This document shows positions 25,047 to 34,267 of a stretch of 64,000 bases of DNA, piece after piece (the first letter of the stretch is position 1; each line of letters starts with the position of its first letter). The translations under genes were made by a program, and so were the position numbers. Source of the DNA: Nitrosarchaeum sp. (GTDB lineage: Archaea; Thermoproteota; Nitrososphaeria; Nitrososphaerales; Nitrosopumilaceae); the NCBI GenBank assembly GCA_003569705.1, contig BGOU01000001.1, positions 62,001 to 126,000 on the forward strand, read 5' to 3'. The notes under the pieces were generated by a model. That model saw only the letters and a program-made list of their open reading frames with translations. It did no database searches and was not told the DNA's origin.

Positions 25047-26771
25047 TTACCAGTATTTTATCTTTATAGTTTCAATAACTTTTTCGTGTTCTTTGCTCTT
25101 ACGACGGGCATATCTTTCCATTGCACCTAAAGGAATACCACCTAAAGATCTTGCAATTGTGTTAAAGAAATATCTCTGCGGTCCTTTTGCACCGGTTTTG
25201 GTCATGAATTTTTGAATTCCATATTTGAAATTGTGTTGCCAAGTTTTGTAGAGTACACCTAGTTGTGCAGGAGTCATTTCATTTCCAATGTTAAAGAAAT
25301 CAGATTTTTCCAATAATCCAATTGGAACAAATGTAAGTGCTGTAGCAGTAAACATTGAATCTGGTTGCTCATGTTCTAATTCAGTGATTAGACGAATTGT
25401 ATCCCAAGAATCTTCTGGTTGTTCATCATTATCTAGACCCATAATCAAAGTAAATGCTGGAATCCAATAATCCTGATTCAAAGTTTTGACACCTTCTTTT
25501 ACTACCCAATGCCATTCACTTGGAGAGTACGGAGCAAGTTTTCTATCAGCATATTTTCCAATTAATCGCAAACTGCCGGTTTCAAGACCAGCTTGAATTC
25601 CAATCATATTATTAGGACCAGATTTCATAATTTTTGAAAGATTTGGAATAAGTTTCTCATCAGCTATTGCTCCTGCCAAAGTACCATGTGTTGGATTTGT
25701 GTGTTCTACTCCAGTAGACATGATAGCAGTGAATAGTTCTTCCAGAGCTTCTCGATTTGGTTCCATTCCTTTAGCAGTTCTAGGATCCATGCCATAGACA
25801 AAAATATCATCGCTGTGTATCCACGCAGATTTTGAGCCTCCTTTTTTGATGTTAACTTCAATTTCGCGTTTGACTTTTTCTGGAGAATAATATCTCAATG
25901 ATCTTAATGTAACGTCACAAAATTTACAACCTCTTCCACAACCACGCATCACTTCAACCATTCCATGCATACTTGGTTCTACAATATCTGGGATTTCTTC
26001 TAGATCTGGTCTATCCCAAAAATTTACAAATCTTCCATGAATTTTTTTTCCGTTTCTTTCAAATTCTTTTATATTTACTTTAAAGTCACTACGTTTTCTG
26101 AATGGATCCATATTTTCAAAATCACCGTTAATTAAATAATTAAAGAATCTACCAGCATGTCCATCAATTTCAGGTGCAATACCTCCAAGCTCTCCTTCTA
26201 AGATAGCATAGATGCCAAACTCTTCGATTTTTTCTGGATCATAATTGTATTGCCAAGTTCCAGAAGCGCCAGAAATAACTTTGGCATTACTACCTGTTTT
26301 GAGTTTTGCAGCTTTTATTCTGTGGTGCAGTTCTGTATTGTAAAATTCATCATACGAAGTCTGTTTTCGACCATAAGTGAAAGTCATGGTAACTGGTCCC
26401 ATTCCCAATGGGTCCATTTCATATGTACCAATTACTTGAGTGTCAGGACCAATAAATTTTTCAATATGATCAGGATGTGCAACAACTACATCTTCACGTC
26501 TAAAACCATCTCGGAGTAAACCTGCTTCTACTTTACGTAGTCCATACGGAGCATAATTTGCCACACCATTAGTATGAGGAATATAATTGCAAATAAAATC
26601 AAATAGAATCTTTGGAGTTACTTGATTTCCCAGAATTTTATACAAAAAGCTGTTTTTATTACGGTTAGGATCAACGGCGGGCGCACATCCAAAAAATGTA
26701 GCTAATGACAAACCCCGATATGCAGACATCAAAGTACGATCAGCCGTTAAAACAATTTTTGGGTTACCCAA
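25047..26771 (-). CDS. Large radical SAM protein (B12-binding-type family)
   Basis: The 574-aa protein has an N-terminal alpha/beta region (about 1-230, with FFGCAPAVDP and DGFRREDVVVAHPDH) resembling the cobalamin-binding type domain of radical SAM enzymes. A radical SAM core follows with CGRGCKFCDV (about 277-286), then NMIGIQAGLETGS and a methyltransferase-like C-terminal region. The family is widespread in archaea without a settled reaction; methylthiolation or tRNA/lipid modification are options. It stands alone with its own promoter region. Confidence 0.85.
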   Translation of the reverse strand: MGNPKIVLTADRTLMSAYRGLSLATFFGCAPAVDPNRNKNSFLYKILGNQVTPKILFDFICNYIPHTNGVANYAPYGLRKVEAGLLRDGFRREDVVVAHPDHIEKFIGPDTQVIGTYEMDPLGMGPVTMTFTYGRKQTSYDEFYNTELHHRIKAAKLKTGSNAKVISGASGTWQYNYDPEKIEEFGIYAILEGELGGIAPEIDGHAGRFFNYLINGDFENMDPFRKRSDFKVNIKEFERNGKKIHGRFVNFWDRPDLEEIPDIVEPSMHGMVEVMRGCGRGCKFCDVTLRSLRYYSPEKVKREIEVNIKKGGSKSAWIHSDDIFVYGMDPRTAKGMEPNREALEELFTAIMSTGVEHTNPTHGTLAGAIADEKLIPNLSKIMKSGPNNMIGIQAGLETGSLRLIGKYADRKLAPYSPSEWHWVVKEGVKTLNQDYWIPAFTLIMGLDNDEQPEDSWDTIRLITELEHEQPDSMFTATALTFVPIGLLEKSDFFNIGNEMTPAQLGVLYKTWQHNFKYGIQKFMTKTGAKGPQRYFFNTIARSLGGIPLGAMERYARRKSKEHEKVIETIKIKYW

Positions 26772-26823
26772 TACTCTTCAACGCAATGATTTCCTGATTT
26801 ATTTTAAACCTTGCTGGACAAAC

Positions 26824-27636
26824 CTAATAATTTTCTAGAATTCCAGCCTTATTTCTATGAGAGTGGCCAAATTCCTTATTGGATAACAAATAATCACCGT
26901 TAAAGACAGTACCATCTCTGCAAACCAAATCTTCGCCGACACAACAGCTCCCACATATTCCAACACCGCATTTCATCATGCGTTCAAGACTAGCTTGAAC
27001 AAACAATCCTTTAGAATGTGCTAGTTGGACAGTTTTGTACATCATTATTTCTGGACCACATGTATACACTCCATCAAAATGATTTTCATTAACTAGTTTT
27101 TCAACCATACTTGTAACAAATCCTTTTTCACCATAAGTTCCATCATCAGTGGTAACAATTACACGATGATTATTATTTTTCAATAGATTATTTGCCAAAT
27201 CTTCAAAGAAAACTTCATTTTTTGATTTTGCACCAATTAAAACAGTAACATCGTCACCAGGCTTGACAAAAGTTAACAATCTCATCATTGGGACAAGACC
27301 AGTTCCACCACCAACAAGCAAAAGTTTTCCTTGTTTTAAATCAAAAGAGTTTCCATAAGGTCCTCTTACACCAATTTGTTGACCCACTTGAACATTGAAC
27401 AATCCGGTTGATGCAGAACCATGTCTTCTTACTGTAAAAGCAGCTTTGCCAGATTCTTGAGAAATCATTACACTCATTGGTAATTCATTAATTCCAGGAA
27501 TCCAAACCATTGCAAATTGGCCTGGAAGAACAGTAGACAAAACATCATCAGTAAAAATTAAAGTTCTAACAGTGGGAGTTTCATCAATTACTTTTTCAAC
27601 TATACAAATTTTTGTATGATTATGATTTCTTTGCAA
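26824..27636 (-). CDS. pyrK: Dihydroorotate dehydrogenase electron-transfer subunit
   Basis: A 270-aa ferredoxin-reductase-like protein: FAD domain (VLPGQFAMVWIPG, RRHGSASTGLF), NAD-binding part (LLLVGGGTGLVPMMRL) and the C-terminal [2Fe-2S] cluster motif CGVGICGSCCVGEDLVC. It passes electrons from PyrD to NAD or another acceptor in pyrimidine synthesis. It overlaps pyrD by 17 bases downstream of it in the same operon. Confidence 0.93.
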   Translation of the reverse strand: MQRNHNHTKICIVEKVIDETPTVRTLIFTDDVLSTVLPGQFAMVWIPGINELPMSVMISQESGKAAFTVRRHGSASTGLFNVQVGQQIGVRGPYGNSFDLKQGKLLLVGGGTGLVPMMRLLTFVKPGDDVTVLIGAKSKNEVFFEDLANNLLKNNNHRVIVTTDDGTYGEKGFVTSMVEKLVNENHFDGVYTCGPEIMMYKTVQLAHSKGLFVQASLERMMKCGVGICGSCCVGEDLVCRDGTVFNGDYLLSNKEFGHSHRNKAGILENY

Positions 27637-28531
27637 GACCTATCATCTCATTTATGTTTGAATATCCTTTTCTTTTCATGTATTGAAGTATTCCGTGATT
27701 AATATCATTAAAAACATGTATCCAATTATCACCAATTGCACTTCCTAATTGAATTGCAGAAGATCCCGCCAAAATAAATTCAACTGCATCTTCCCATGTA
27801 GATATTCCACCACACCCAATTATAGGAATATTGTATTTTGAAGAAATTTCATAAACACATCGTAATGCAATATGTTTAATCGGAGTACCAGATAATCCGC
27901 CGAATTTATTACTCAGGATTGGTCTTTGAGTTTCAACATCAATTGCCATCGCTCTAATTGTATTGATTGCAGTAATTGCGTCAATTCCAGATTCAATTGC
28001 AGCATTTACAGTGTTAAGATAATGAGTTGTTCCCAATCCCACTTTAGCTATAACTGGTACATCGGTAGAATTTTTTACGGTACTAACAATTTTCTTGACT
28101 AGTTCAGGATCATCTCCTACTTCTAGTCCTACTTTAGCAACATGTGGGCATGATAAATTCAGCTCATATGCAGTAACTTTACAGTTTTTAAATTGCTTAA
28201 CCATCATTTCAAAATCGTCAGGAATAGAGCCTACTAAGCTAATAATTATTGGAACATCATTGTTAGATTCTATCATTTTTGCAAAATTTGGAGCGCCGGG
28301 ATTTGACAATCCAACTGCATTAATCCATCCACCGCCATTTACACTAAAAATAGTAGGGTTTGGATATCCATCCCATGGTTCTGTACTGAGAGATTTACTA
28401 ACAACCGCGCCTGCTCCTGAACGATAAAGTCGATTAAAGACATCTAATGAAATACCCAATATTCCAGAGGCCAGCATTACAGGTCTTTCTAGTTGAATTT
28501 TTCCTATAGACGTAACCAGGCTGGGTTCCAC
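27620..28531 (-). CDS. pyrD: Dihydroorotate dehydrogenase B, catalytic subunit
   Basis: A 303-aa TIM-barrel FMN enzyme with PVMLASGILG, the NLSCPHV motif (substrate Asn, active-site Cys of class 1B), VIAKVGLG (FMN Lys) and CGGISTWEDAVEFILAGSSAIQLGSA. It oxidises dihydroorotate to orotate. It is paired with pyrK; pyrF lies separately at 50969-51715. Confidence 0.95.
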   Translation of the reverse strand: MEPSLVTSIGKIQLERPVMLASGILGISLDVFNRLYRSGAGAVVSKSLSTEPWDGYPNPTIFSVNGGGWINAVGLSNPGAPNFAKMIESNNDVPIIISLVGSIPDDFEMMVKQFKNCKVTAYELNLSCPHVAKVGLEVGDDPELVKKIVSTVKNSTDVPVIAKVGLGTTHYLNTVNAAIESGIDAITAINTIRAMAIDVETQRPILSNKFGGLSGTPIKHIALRCVYEISSKYNIPIIGCGGISTWEDAVEFILAGSSAIQLGSAIGDNWIHVFNDINHGILQYMKRKGYSNINEMIGLAKKS

Positions 28532-28619
28532 TTTGAATCATATACGTAGTTTCGAATATAATAGTTGATTCACAAGGTTTCTAGTACCTTTTTAAAAGGA
28601 GACCTAGAATTAGCTATTC

Positions 28620-30386
28620 ATGTATTCTGTAATCTTAACAGAATTTGGAATCGTAGTTTTCAAAGACGAAAAGCTGGAAAAGGCATTTCCTTTCAAAGAT
28701 TCTGTCAGAGATTATCTTTCTGTAAAGAAAAAAGAATCAAAATTAAATGAATTGGTAGATTATCTGAGTCCACTTCAAAGAGGAGTCACAGTTAGTGATG
28801 AATCATTGATGACATTATTGAAAAAAAGTTCCATAGATGCACAAATGATGGAAGAAGTAGAATTAGAAAAGATCCAAGCAACAAAACCTCAAATAATTGT
28901 TGATTCAGGATTTGCAGAAAGTATGCCTAATGCATTATCAAAGTTAAGAGAATTTGCAATGGGGTTATCATCATCAAAAGTAACAGAAGTTTCAGAGAGT
29001 CCAGATCTTCATATTATTCAGGCAATAAATTCATTGGATGAAATTGATAAAATCGCCAATGGGCTTAGCTCAAGATTACGAGAATGGTACGGATTGCATT
29101 TTCCAGAATTAGACAACATAATAGATAGCATTAATGGTTATGCACAAATTGTTTTGGCTGGAAAACGAGAATCATTAACAAAAAAAGTGTATGAAGAAGC
29201 AGGATTTCCTGATTCAAAAGCAGAAATGATTTCTTTGCTTGCATCAAAAAGTAGAGGAGGAGATATTTCAGATGTCAATTTATCAATTGTACAATCCATT
29301 GCAAAACAAATTTTAGATTTTCATGATTTACGAAAAAAATTAGAAGATCATGTTGAAACAGAAATGGAAACTATTGCACCAAATATTTCAGCTATTCTTG
29401 GAGCTGCAGTAGGTGCAAGAATATTAGGAAGAGCTGGAAGTCTAAGAAAATTAGCATCGATGCCTGCAAGCACCGTGCAAGTAATAGGTGCAGAAAAAGC
29501 ACTCTTTAGATCATTGAAGACAGGAGCTCAACCACCAAAACACGGATTATTGTTCCAGCATGCAATGGTTCACGCTGCTCCTAGATGGCAGAGAGGAAAA
29601 ATTGCAAGGGCAATTGCTGCAAAGGCAGTCATAGCTGCAAGAGTCGATGTGTATGGAGAAGGAATCAACAATACTTTACTAGAAAAACTTAACGTCAGAG
29701 TAAACGAAATTGGTAAAAAATACGAAAACCCCACTGAAAGAGAAACCAGAAAACCAGAATTATTCAAACGTGAAGGTGGAGATTTCAGAAGAAGAGAAGG
29801 CACTGACTCTAGAAGAGAAAGTAGTGGATCTAGAAGAAGGGAAGGTGGAGATTTCAGAAGAAGAGAAGGCACTGACTCTAGAAGAGAAAGTAGTGAACCA
29901 AGAAGAGAGGGGGGAGATTTCAGAAGAAGAGAAGGCACTGACTCTAGAAGAGAAGGTGGAGATTTCAGAAGAAGAGAAGGCACTGACTCTAGAAGAGAAG
30001 GTGGAGATTTCAGAAGAAGAGAAGGCACTGACTCTAGAAGAGAAGGTGGAGATTTCAGAAGAAGAGAAGGCACTGACTCTAGAAGAGAAGGTGGAGATTT
30101 CAGAAGAAGAGAAGGCACTGACTCTAGAAGAGAAGGTGGAGATTTCAGAAGAAGAGAAGGCACTGACTCTAGAAGAGAAGGTGGAGATTTCAGAAGAAGA
30201 GAAGGCACTGACTCTAGAAGAGAAAGTAGTGAACCAAGAAGAGAGGGGGGAGATTTCAGAAGAAGAGAAGGCACTGACTCTAGAAGAGAAAGTAGTGGAT
30301 CTAAAAGAGAGAATAAAAACTATAGAGAAAGAGCAGATTCCAAAGTAAATAAAAACAAAAAGAGAACAAAGTTTGAAAGAAGATAA
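28620..30386 (+). CDS. Nop5 (Nop56/58) C/D-box RNP protein with long Arg-rich repeat tail
   Basis: Residues 1-385 are a full archaeal Nop5: N-terminal fibrillarin-binding domain, coiled coil (about 130-250) and Nop domain with the GAAVGARILGRAGSL and HAAPRWQRGKIARAIAAKA signatures. It scaffolds C/D sRNA-guided 2'-O-methylation. The remaining 200 residues are a low-complexity tail with ten copies of GGDFRRREGTDSRR, seven of them in strict 15-residue tandem. Typical archaeal Nop5 ends near residue 400. It overlaps the fibrillarin gene by 14 bases. Confidence 0.95.
   Translation: MYSVILTEFGIVVFKDEKLEKAFPFKDSVRDYLSVKKKESKLNELVDYLSPLQRGVTVSDESLMTLLKKSSIDAQMMEEVELEKIQATKPQIIVDSGFAESMPNALSKLREFAMGLSSSKVTEVSESPDLHIIQAINSLDEIDKIANGLSSRLREWYGLHFPELDNIIDSINGYAQIVLAGKRESLTKKVYEEAGFPDSKAEMISLLASKSRGGDISDVNLSIVQSIAKQILDFHDLRKKLEDHVETEMETIAPNISAILGAAVGARILGRAGSLRKLASMPASTVQVIGAEKALFRSLKTGAQPPKHGLLFQHAMVHAAPRWQRGKIARAIAAKAVIAARVDVYGEGINNTLLEKLNVRVNEIGKKYENPTERETRKPELFKREGGDFRRREGTDSRRESSGSRRREGGDFRRREGTDSRRESSEPRREGGDFRRREGTDSRREGGDFRRREGTDSRREGGDFRRREGTDSRREGGDFRRREGTDSRREGGDFRRREGTDSRREGGDFRRREGTDSRREGGDFRRREGTDSRRESSEPRREGGDFRRREGTDSRRESSGSKRENKNYRERADSKVNKNKKRTKFERR
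29770..30300 (+). repeat. 45-bp tandem repeat array inside Nop5
   Basis: Ten copies of a unit centred on agaagagaaggcactgac. Copies 3-9 are nearly identical and spaced exactly 45 bp; the first two and the last are separated by related spacers (ESSGSRR, ESSEPRR). The near-identity of DNA as well as protein points to recent unequal recombination or slippage. Confidence 0.95.
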
Positions 30387-31047
30387 TTATGGATTTTTTT
30401 GGATAAACTCAGAGGGCGAAAAAAAACTAGCCACTGAAAATTTTGTTGTTGGAAATCAAGTATACAAAGAAAAATTAATTACAAAAAAAGGAGTAGAATA
30501 CAGATTATGGGATCCATTTAGGAGTAAATTAGCTGCATCAATAATGAATGGACTAGAAATATTTCCATTTAAAAATAAATCAACGGTGTTGTATCTAGGC
30601 GTATCAACAGGTACAACGGTTAGTCATATTTCAGATATTGTTGGACCATCAGGAATAATTTTTGGTGTAGAGCATGCAAGTAGAGTAGCCAGAGATTTTC
30701 TAGATAGAGTTGCATCGCATAGATCAAACATAATTCCAATTTTACAAGATGCAAGGAAACCAAAAGAGTATTTTTCAGTATTTGGTAAAGTGGATGTAGT
30801 GTATGTAGACATAGCACAGCCTGATCAAACAAATATTGCAATAGAAAATTGTAAAATGTATCTCAAAAAAGAGGGTTATTTCTTTCTAGTAATAAAAACA
30901 AGAAGTATCGATGTTACAAAAGCTCCAAAAAGAATTGTAGAAGAAGAAATAGAAAAGATGAAAGTCAATTTTGAAATTCTACAAGTAATAGATCTTCATC
31001 CATATGATAAAGATCATGCAATGGTAATTGCAAAGTTTCTAAATTAA
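30373..31047 (+). CDS. flpA: Fibrillarin-like rRNA/tRNA 2'-O-methyltransferase
   Basis: The 224-aa protein begins at TTG 30373 inside the end of nop5. It has the fibrillarin-specific EYRLWDPFRSKLAASIMNGL block, SAM motif VLYLGVSTGTTVSHISDI, GVEHASRVARDFL, the catalytic VDVVYVDIAQPDQ and the FLVIKTRSID strand. It is the methyltransferase of the C/D-box sRNP, guided by sRNAs and held by Nop5 and L7Ae. The overlap with nop5 is the usual archaeal pairing. Confidence 0.95.
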   Translation: MKEDNYGFFWINSEGEKKLATENFVVGNQVYKEKLITKKGVEYRLWDPFRSKLAASIMNGLEIFPFKNKSTVLYLGVSTGTTVSHISDIVGPSGIIFGVEHASRVARDFLDRVASHRSNIIPILQDARKPKEYFSVFGKVDVVYVDIAQPDQTNIAIENCKMYLKKEGYFFLVIKTRSIDVTKAPKRIVEEEIEKMKVNFEILQVIDLHPYDKDHAMVIAKFLN

Positions 31048-31686
31048 TTTTTTATTCAGTATTTTTTGGGTGGGTTTCCAACTTTTACGCACAAAAACGG
31101 GAAGAGTGTGGTTAGCCGCATAATATGATTTAACAAAATCAATGGTTTTAGAATCAGATGGATATCCACTTCCCAAATCATGGTTTTTTCTGAGTTTGTC
31201 TATTGCTCTATCTCTAGTAACTTTGGCTATTATAGATGCAGCAGAAACTACAACAAATCTGCTATCTGCGTGATGATATGAACGAATTTTTTTGTTATTG
31301 GATAATTTTGCAATTTCCTTGCCAAATCTTTGCGGATTAACATCGCATGAATCAACATAAGATGTATCAGGATTTAATTTCAAGATAACTTTTGCCATGT
31401 ATTTAGCCTCTAGGTGATTGAGACCATGTTTCTTAACACTGGCATCAATAGATTTTGGAGAAATTTTTGCAACGTAATAATCGTCCACTAACGCAATTAT
31501 TTTTTTATAAAGTTCCTCTCGTGTTTTTGGAGTTAATTGTTTTGAATCTTTTACACCCATCAATGACAGTTTATGAATATTAGTTTTGTTCAAAGATATT
31601 CCAGCAATTACGAGAGGTCCCAACATAGAACCACGTCCAGCATCATCCACTCCACAAATTTGCATTGATTCTGTCTTAAAACACAT
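31039..31686 (-). CDS. rnhB: Ribonuclease HII
   Basis: A 215-aa RNase H fold. The first motif reads CGVDDAGRGSMLGPLVIAG, where most RNase HII have D-E-A-G-R; the Glu is replaced by Asp. Other acidic sites are visible in YVDSCDV, and the HHADSRFVVVSAASIIAKVTRD block, with its DSRF catalytic Asp, is intact. It removes RNA from RNA/DNA hybrids and misincorporated ribonucleotides. Convergent with flpA, overlapping by 9 bases. Confidence 0.93.
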   Translation of the reverse strand: MCFKTESMQICGVDDAGRGSMLGPLVIAGISLNKTNIHKLSLMGVKDSKQLTPKTREELYKKIIALVDDYYVAKISPKSIDASVKKHGLNHLEAKYMAKVILKLNPDTSYVDSCDVNPQRFGKEIAKLSNNKKIRSYHHADSRFVVVSAASIIAKVTRDRAIDKLRKNHDLGSGYPSDSKTIDFVKSYYAANHTLPVFVRKSWKPTQKILNKKLI

Positions 31687-31726
31687 GTATTAAACCATTA
31701 TAGGTTAAGTAGATACAGAATAATAA

Positions 31727-32893
31727 TTGCAAATTCCAGATGAAACATTTGAGGAAATTATAGAAGGACAAACAAAAGTATTGGTTCCAAAAAAATCAAT
31801 CACAGATAAAGTTCCACCAAAAGAGCCAGCATTTTTTAATCCAAAAGCAAAATTGACTAGAGATTATTCAATAATTGCATATGGGACTTTTCTAAAAAAT
31901 TTTGTAGGACCAAAAATATTTTTGGAGGGATTGTCAGGTGTCGGCATCAGAGGATTAAGAGTTGCAAATGAATTACAAGTAGACAAGGTAGTAATCAATG
32001 ATCTAAATCCAACGGCATTAAAATTAGCAGAATATTCAGCACAATTAAACAATTTAAAAAATATAGAATATTCTGAAATGGAGGTATGCAGATTTCTTAG
32101 TAAATATTCCAAGAAAGGAGAAAGAGGCTCAATTGTAGACATAGATCCGTTTGGCTCGCCATCACCATTTTTTGATTGTGGTATAAGGGCAACTATGCAT
32201 GGTGGAATTCTCTCTACAACGGCCACAGATCTTCAAGTGTTAAATGGACTTTATCAAAATGCATGTAAGAGAAAGTACGGTGGAATTCCAATAAGAGTGG
32301 AATACGGTAATGAGATGGCAATTCGATTAATTTTAGGATGCCTCAGGATGGTTGCAGGAAGAATAGGTGTCGAGATTGTTCCATTATTTGCAGAAAGCAA
32401 TATGCATTATTACAGAACATATGTCCGAGTTCTTATTCGACAGGATCAAAAAGAAAATATCGGATACATTTTACACTGTAAAAACTGCGGTCACAGAAAA
32501 ATAGCACTTGAGCAAAATAATGAATGTGAATTGTGTAAATCAAAAATAAGTGTTGGTGGACCACTTTGGATTGATAAAATTTTTGACAAAGAATTTGTAG
32601 AAAGTATGATTTTAAAAACACCAGAGTTATCAGTAGACAAAGTTTGTGAAAAAACATTACAAAAATGTCGTGCAGAGTCTGAAATGCCTGGGATTTACTT
32701 TACACTAGATGAAATTGCATCAAAAATGAAATCATCTCCACCAAAACTAGAAGACGCAATAAAAAATTTACAAAAAAATGGTTATTTATCTAGCCCTACA
32801 TCATTTTGTCCTACGGGATTTAGAACAAATGCCAACATAAATGAAATAATCAAAGTATTCTCAGATCATCCAATAAATCCCAAACAGACATAG
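31727..32893 (+). CDS. trm1: tRNA (guanine26-N2)-dimethyltransferase Trm1
   Basis: The 388-aa protein starts at TTG 31727 with QIPDETFEEIIEGQTKVLVP. It has FFNPKAKLTRDYSI, SAM motif FLEGLSGVGIRGLR and the catalytic DIDPFGSPSPFFD. Four Cys of a C-terminal zinc site lie in HCKNCGHRK and CELCK, with a final winged-helix-like part. It dimethylates G26 of tRNAs. Its 3' end overlaps the rlmE-like gene convergently by 28 bases. Confidence 0.94.
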   Translation: MQIPDETFEEIIEGQTKVLVPKKSITDKVPPKEPAFFNPKAKLTRDYSIIAYGTFLKNFVGPKIFLEGLSGVGIRGLRVANELQVDKVVINDLNPTALKLAEYSAQLNNLKNIEYSEMEVCRFLSKYSKKGERGSIVDIDPFGSPSPFFDCGIRATMHGGILSTTATDLQVLNGLYQNACKRKYGGIPIRVEYGNEMAIRLILGCLRMVAGRIGVEIVPLFAESNMHYYRTYVRVLIRQDQKENIGYILHCKNCGHRKIALEQNNECELCKSKISVGGPLWIDKIFDKEFVESMILKTPELSVDKVCEKTLQKCRAESEMPGIYFTLDEIASKMKSSPPKLEDAIKNLQKNGYLSSPTSFCPTGFRTNANINEIIKVFSDHPINPKQT

Positions 32894-33459
32894 TATAATT
32901 CACTGCTTTGTTTTCTACTTGCTTCTGGTTTTGTAAGATTTATTCTTGAAAATTTTTTCTTAATATAGTCTTTAAATTCCATGGAATACTCCCCATCAAA
33001 AACTTTAAAAATTGCATTTCCTTTATGCATCAAAACTTTATCCATTATTTTTGTGCATTCATAATTCAACGAAACTTGTATTGCATGATCAACAGACCAG
33101 TTTCCAGTGACTTGTGGTGAAAGATCACAAATTACAGCATTAACTTTTCTTTCAAAATAAGATAAAATTTCATCAATTACAAACTCGTTTTCAATATTGT
33201 CTCTAATAATATGAGCTCCAGGTATTTCCTCTACATATGATGTGTCAACGCCCATAACTTTGCCTTTGTTGCCAACCAATTTGACTGCCATTTGAGTCCA
33301 GCCTCCAGGTGCACATCCTAAATCAAGAACATAAAATCCAGGTCCAATAATACGATAAGATTGATTTAATTGTTTGAGTTTGTATGCAGCCCTACTTCGA
33401 AATCCTTGTTCATGAGCTAATTTTCTATATTGATCTTTTCGTGCATCTGCGAGTTTCAT
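32866..33459 (-). CDS. rlmE: FtsJ/RlmE-type rRNA ribose 2'-O-methyltransferase
   Basis: The 197-aa protein has the KDQYRKLAHEQGFRSRAAYKL start diagnostic of RlmE/FtsJ, SAM motif VLDLGCAPGGWTQ, catalytic Asp in CDLSPQVTG, the Lys in IFKVFDGE and KPEASRKQSSELYYV at the end: a full K-D-K-E tetrad. It methylates a uridine ribose in the large rRNA A loop. Its ATG overlaps the upstream RPC34-like gene by 4 bases. Confidence 0.93.
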   Translation of the reverse strand: MKLADARKDQYRKLAHEQGFRSRAAYKLKQLNQSYRIIGPGFYVLDLGCAPGGWTQMAVKLVGNKGKVMGVDTSYVEEIPGAHIIRDNIENEFVIDEILSYFERKVNAVICDLSPQVTGNWSVDHAIQVSLNYECTKIMDKVLMHKGNAIFKVFDGEYSMEFKDYIKKKFSRINLTKPEASRKQSSELYYVCLGFIG

Positions 33460-34220
33460 TGGACTTTCGCAGGTTTTTTTATGTCAGCAAGTACCCAGTC
33501 TTCAATAAATTGACAATTACGAGGACTAATTTCTCCTTCAAGTGAACATTTTTGTTCCACAGGACAAACAAGGCAAGGTGCATTCTCAATTGACAGGGTG
33601 CTAATAGGCGTCTTCTTTAGAATTAATTTATACGTCCAACGACCTTTATCTAGAATTTTTTCTCTGTAAATAGTTCCCATTCGTTCTAATTTTAATGCAA
33701 GTCGAGAACCATCTCTACTTGTAAGTTTAAGTTTTTTCCATAATTCACTTTGAAACATTCCATCAGATTCATGTTCAGCTAAAACATCACAAATTTTATT
33801 TGTGAGTCTTTCCATGTCAACTTTTTCAATTTGGAAATTTTCAATCTCTTGATCGGTTAATTGCTCTTCTAATTCTTCTTCTAATGTTTTTTCAGCTTCT
33901 TTTTTAATTTCTTCTAGTTCTTTCTTAGTTAGTTTCTTTTCTTTAGGCAATATTTCTTTTTTTGCTGGTTTCTTTTCTTTAGAAGGTACTTCTTTTTTTG
34001 CTGGTTTCTTTTCTTTAGAAGGTACTTCTTTTTTTGCTGGTTTCTTTTCTTTAGAAGGTACTTCTTTTTTTGCTGGTTTCTTTTCTTTAGAAGGTACTTC
34101 TTTTTTTGCTGGTTTCTTTTCTTTAGAAGGTACTTCTTTTTTTGCTGGTTTCTTTTCTTTAGAAGGTACTTCTTTTTTTGCAGTCTCTCCAGATAGATTG
34201 TCTTTTTTCTTTGCCATCAA
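33456..34220 (-). CDS. RPC34/RPC39-like winged-helix Fe-S transcription factor with Lys-rich repeats
   Basis: The N-terminus (residues 15-86) has six copies of KKEVPSKEKKPA plus a degenerate seventh. A charged helix follows, then a winged helix (about 145-205: FQSELWKKLKLTSRDGSRLALKLERMG). The last part, CLVCPVEQKCSLEGEISPRNC with a terminal IEDWV, matches the Cys pattern of the C-terminal [4Fe-4S] site of RNA polymerase III subunit RPC39/C34 (CPV, GGEISPxNC). Archaeal homologues of RPC34 are known in this phylum. The family call rests on that motif; the repeat tail is unusual. Confidence 0.8.
   Translation of the reverse strand: MMAKKKDNLSGETAKKEVPSKEKKPAKKEVPSKEKKPAKKEVPSKEKKPAKKEVPSKEKKPAKKEVPSKEKKPAKKEVPSKEKKPAKKEILPKEKKLTKKELEEIKKEAEKTLEEELEEQLTDQEIENFQIEKVDMERLTNKICDVLAEHESDGMFQSELWKKLKLTSRDGSRLALKLERMGTIYREKILDKGRWTYKLILKKTPISTLSIENAPCLVCPVEQKCSLEGEISPRNCQFIEDWVLADIKKPAKVQ
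33963..34178 (-). repeat. 36-bp tandem repeat array in the RPC34-like gene
   Basis: Six nearly identical copies of a 36-bp unit (plus strand containing tttctttagaaggtacttc) encode KKEVPSKEKKPA. A degenerate seventh copy (KKEILPKEKKLT) lies just after. Copy number is likely to vary between strains. Confidence 0.93.
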
Positions 34221-34267
34221 ATCACCTTAATTTTTAATATAACTCCTAATCATACAAGATTTCATTC

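Noticed and set aside
29770-30300. Regular direct repeats as a CRISPR array
   Set aside because: The units are contiguous, coding and lack variable spacers.
29570-30348. Long open frames on both strands across the Nop5 repeat (LLKSPPSLLESVPSL-type and KALTLEEKVEISEEE-type products)
   Set aside because: They arise because the 45-bp unit has no stop in those frames; only the Nop5 frame continues a conserved protein.
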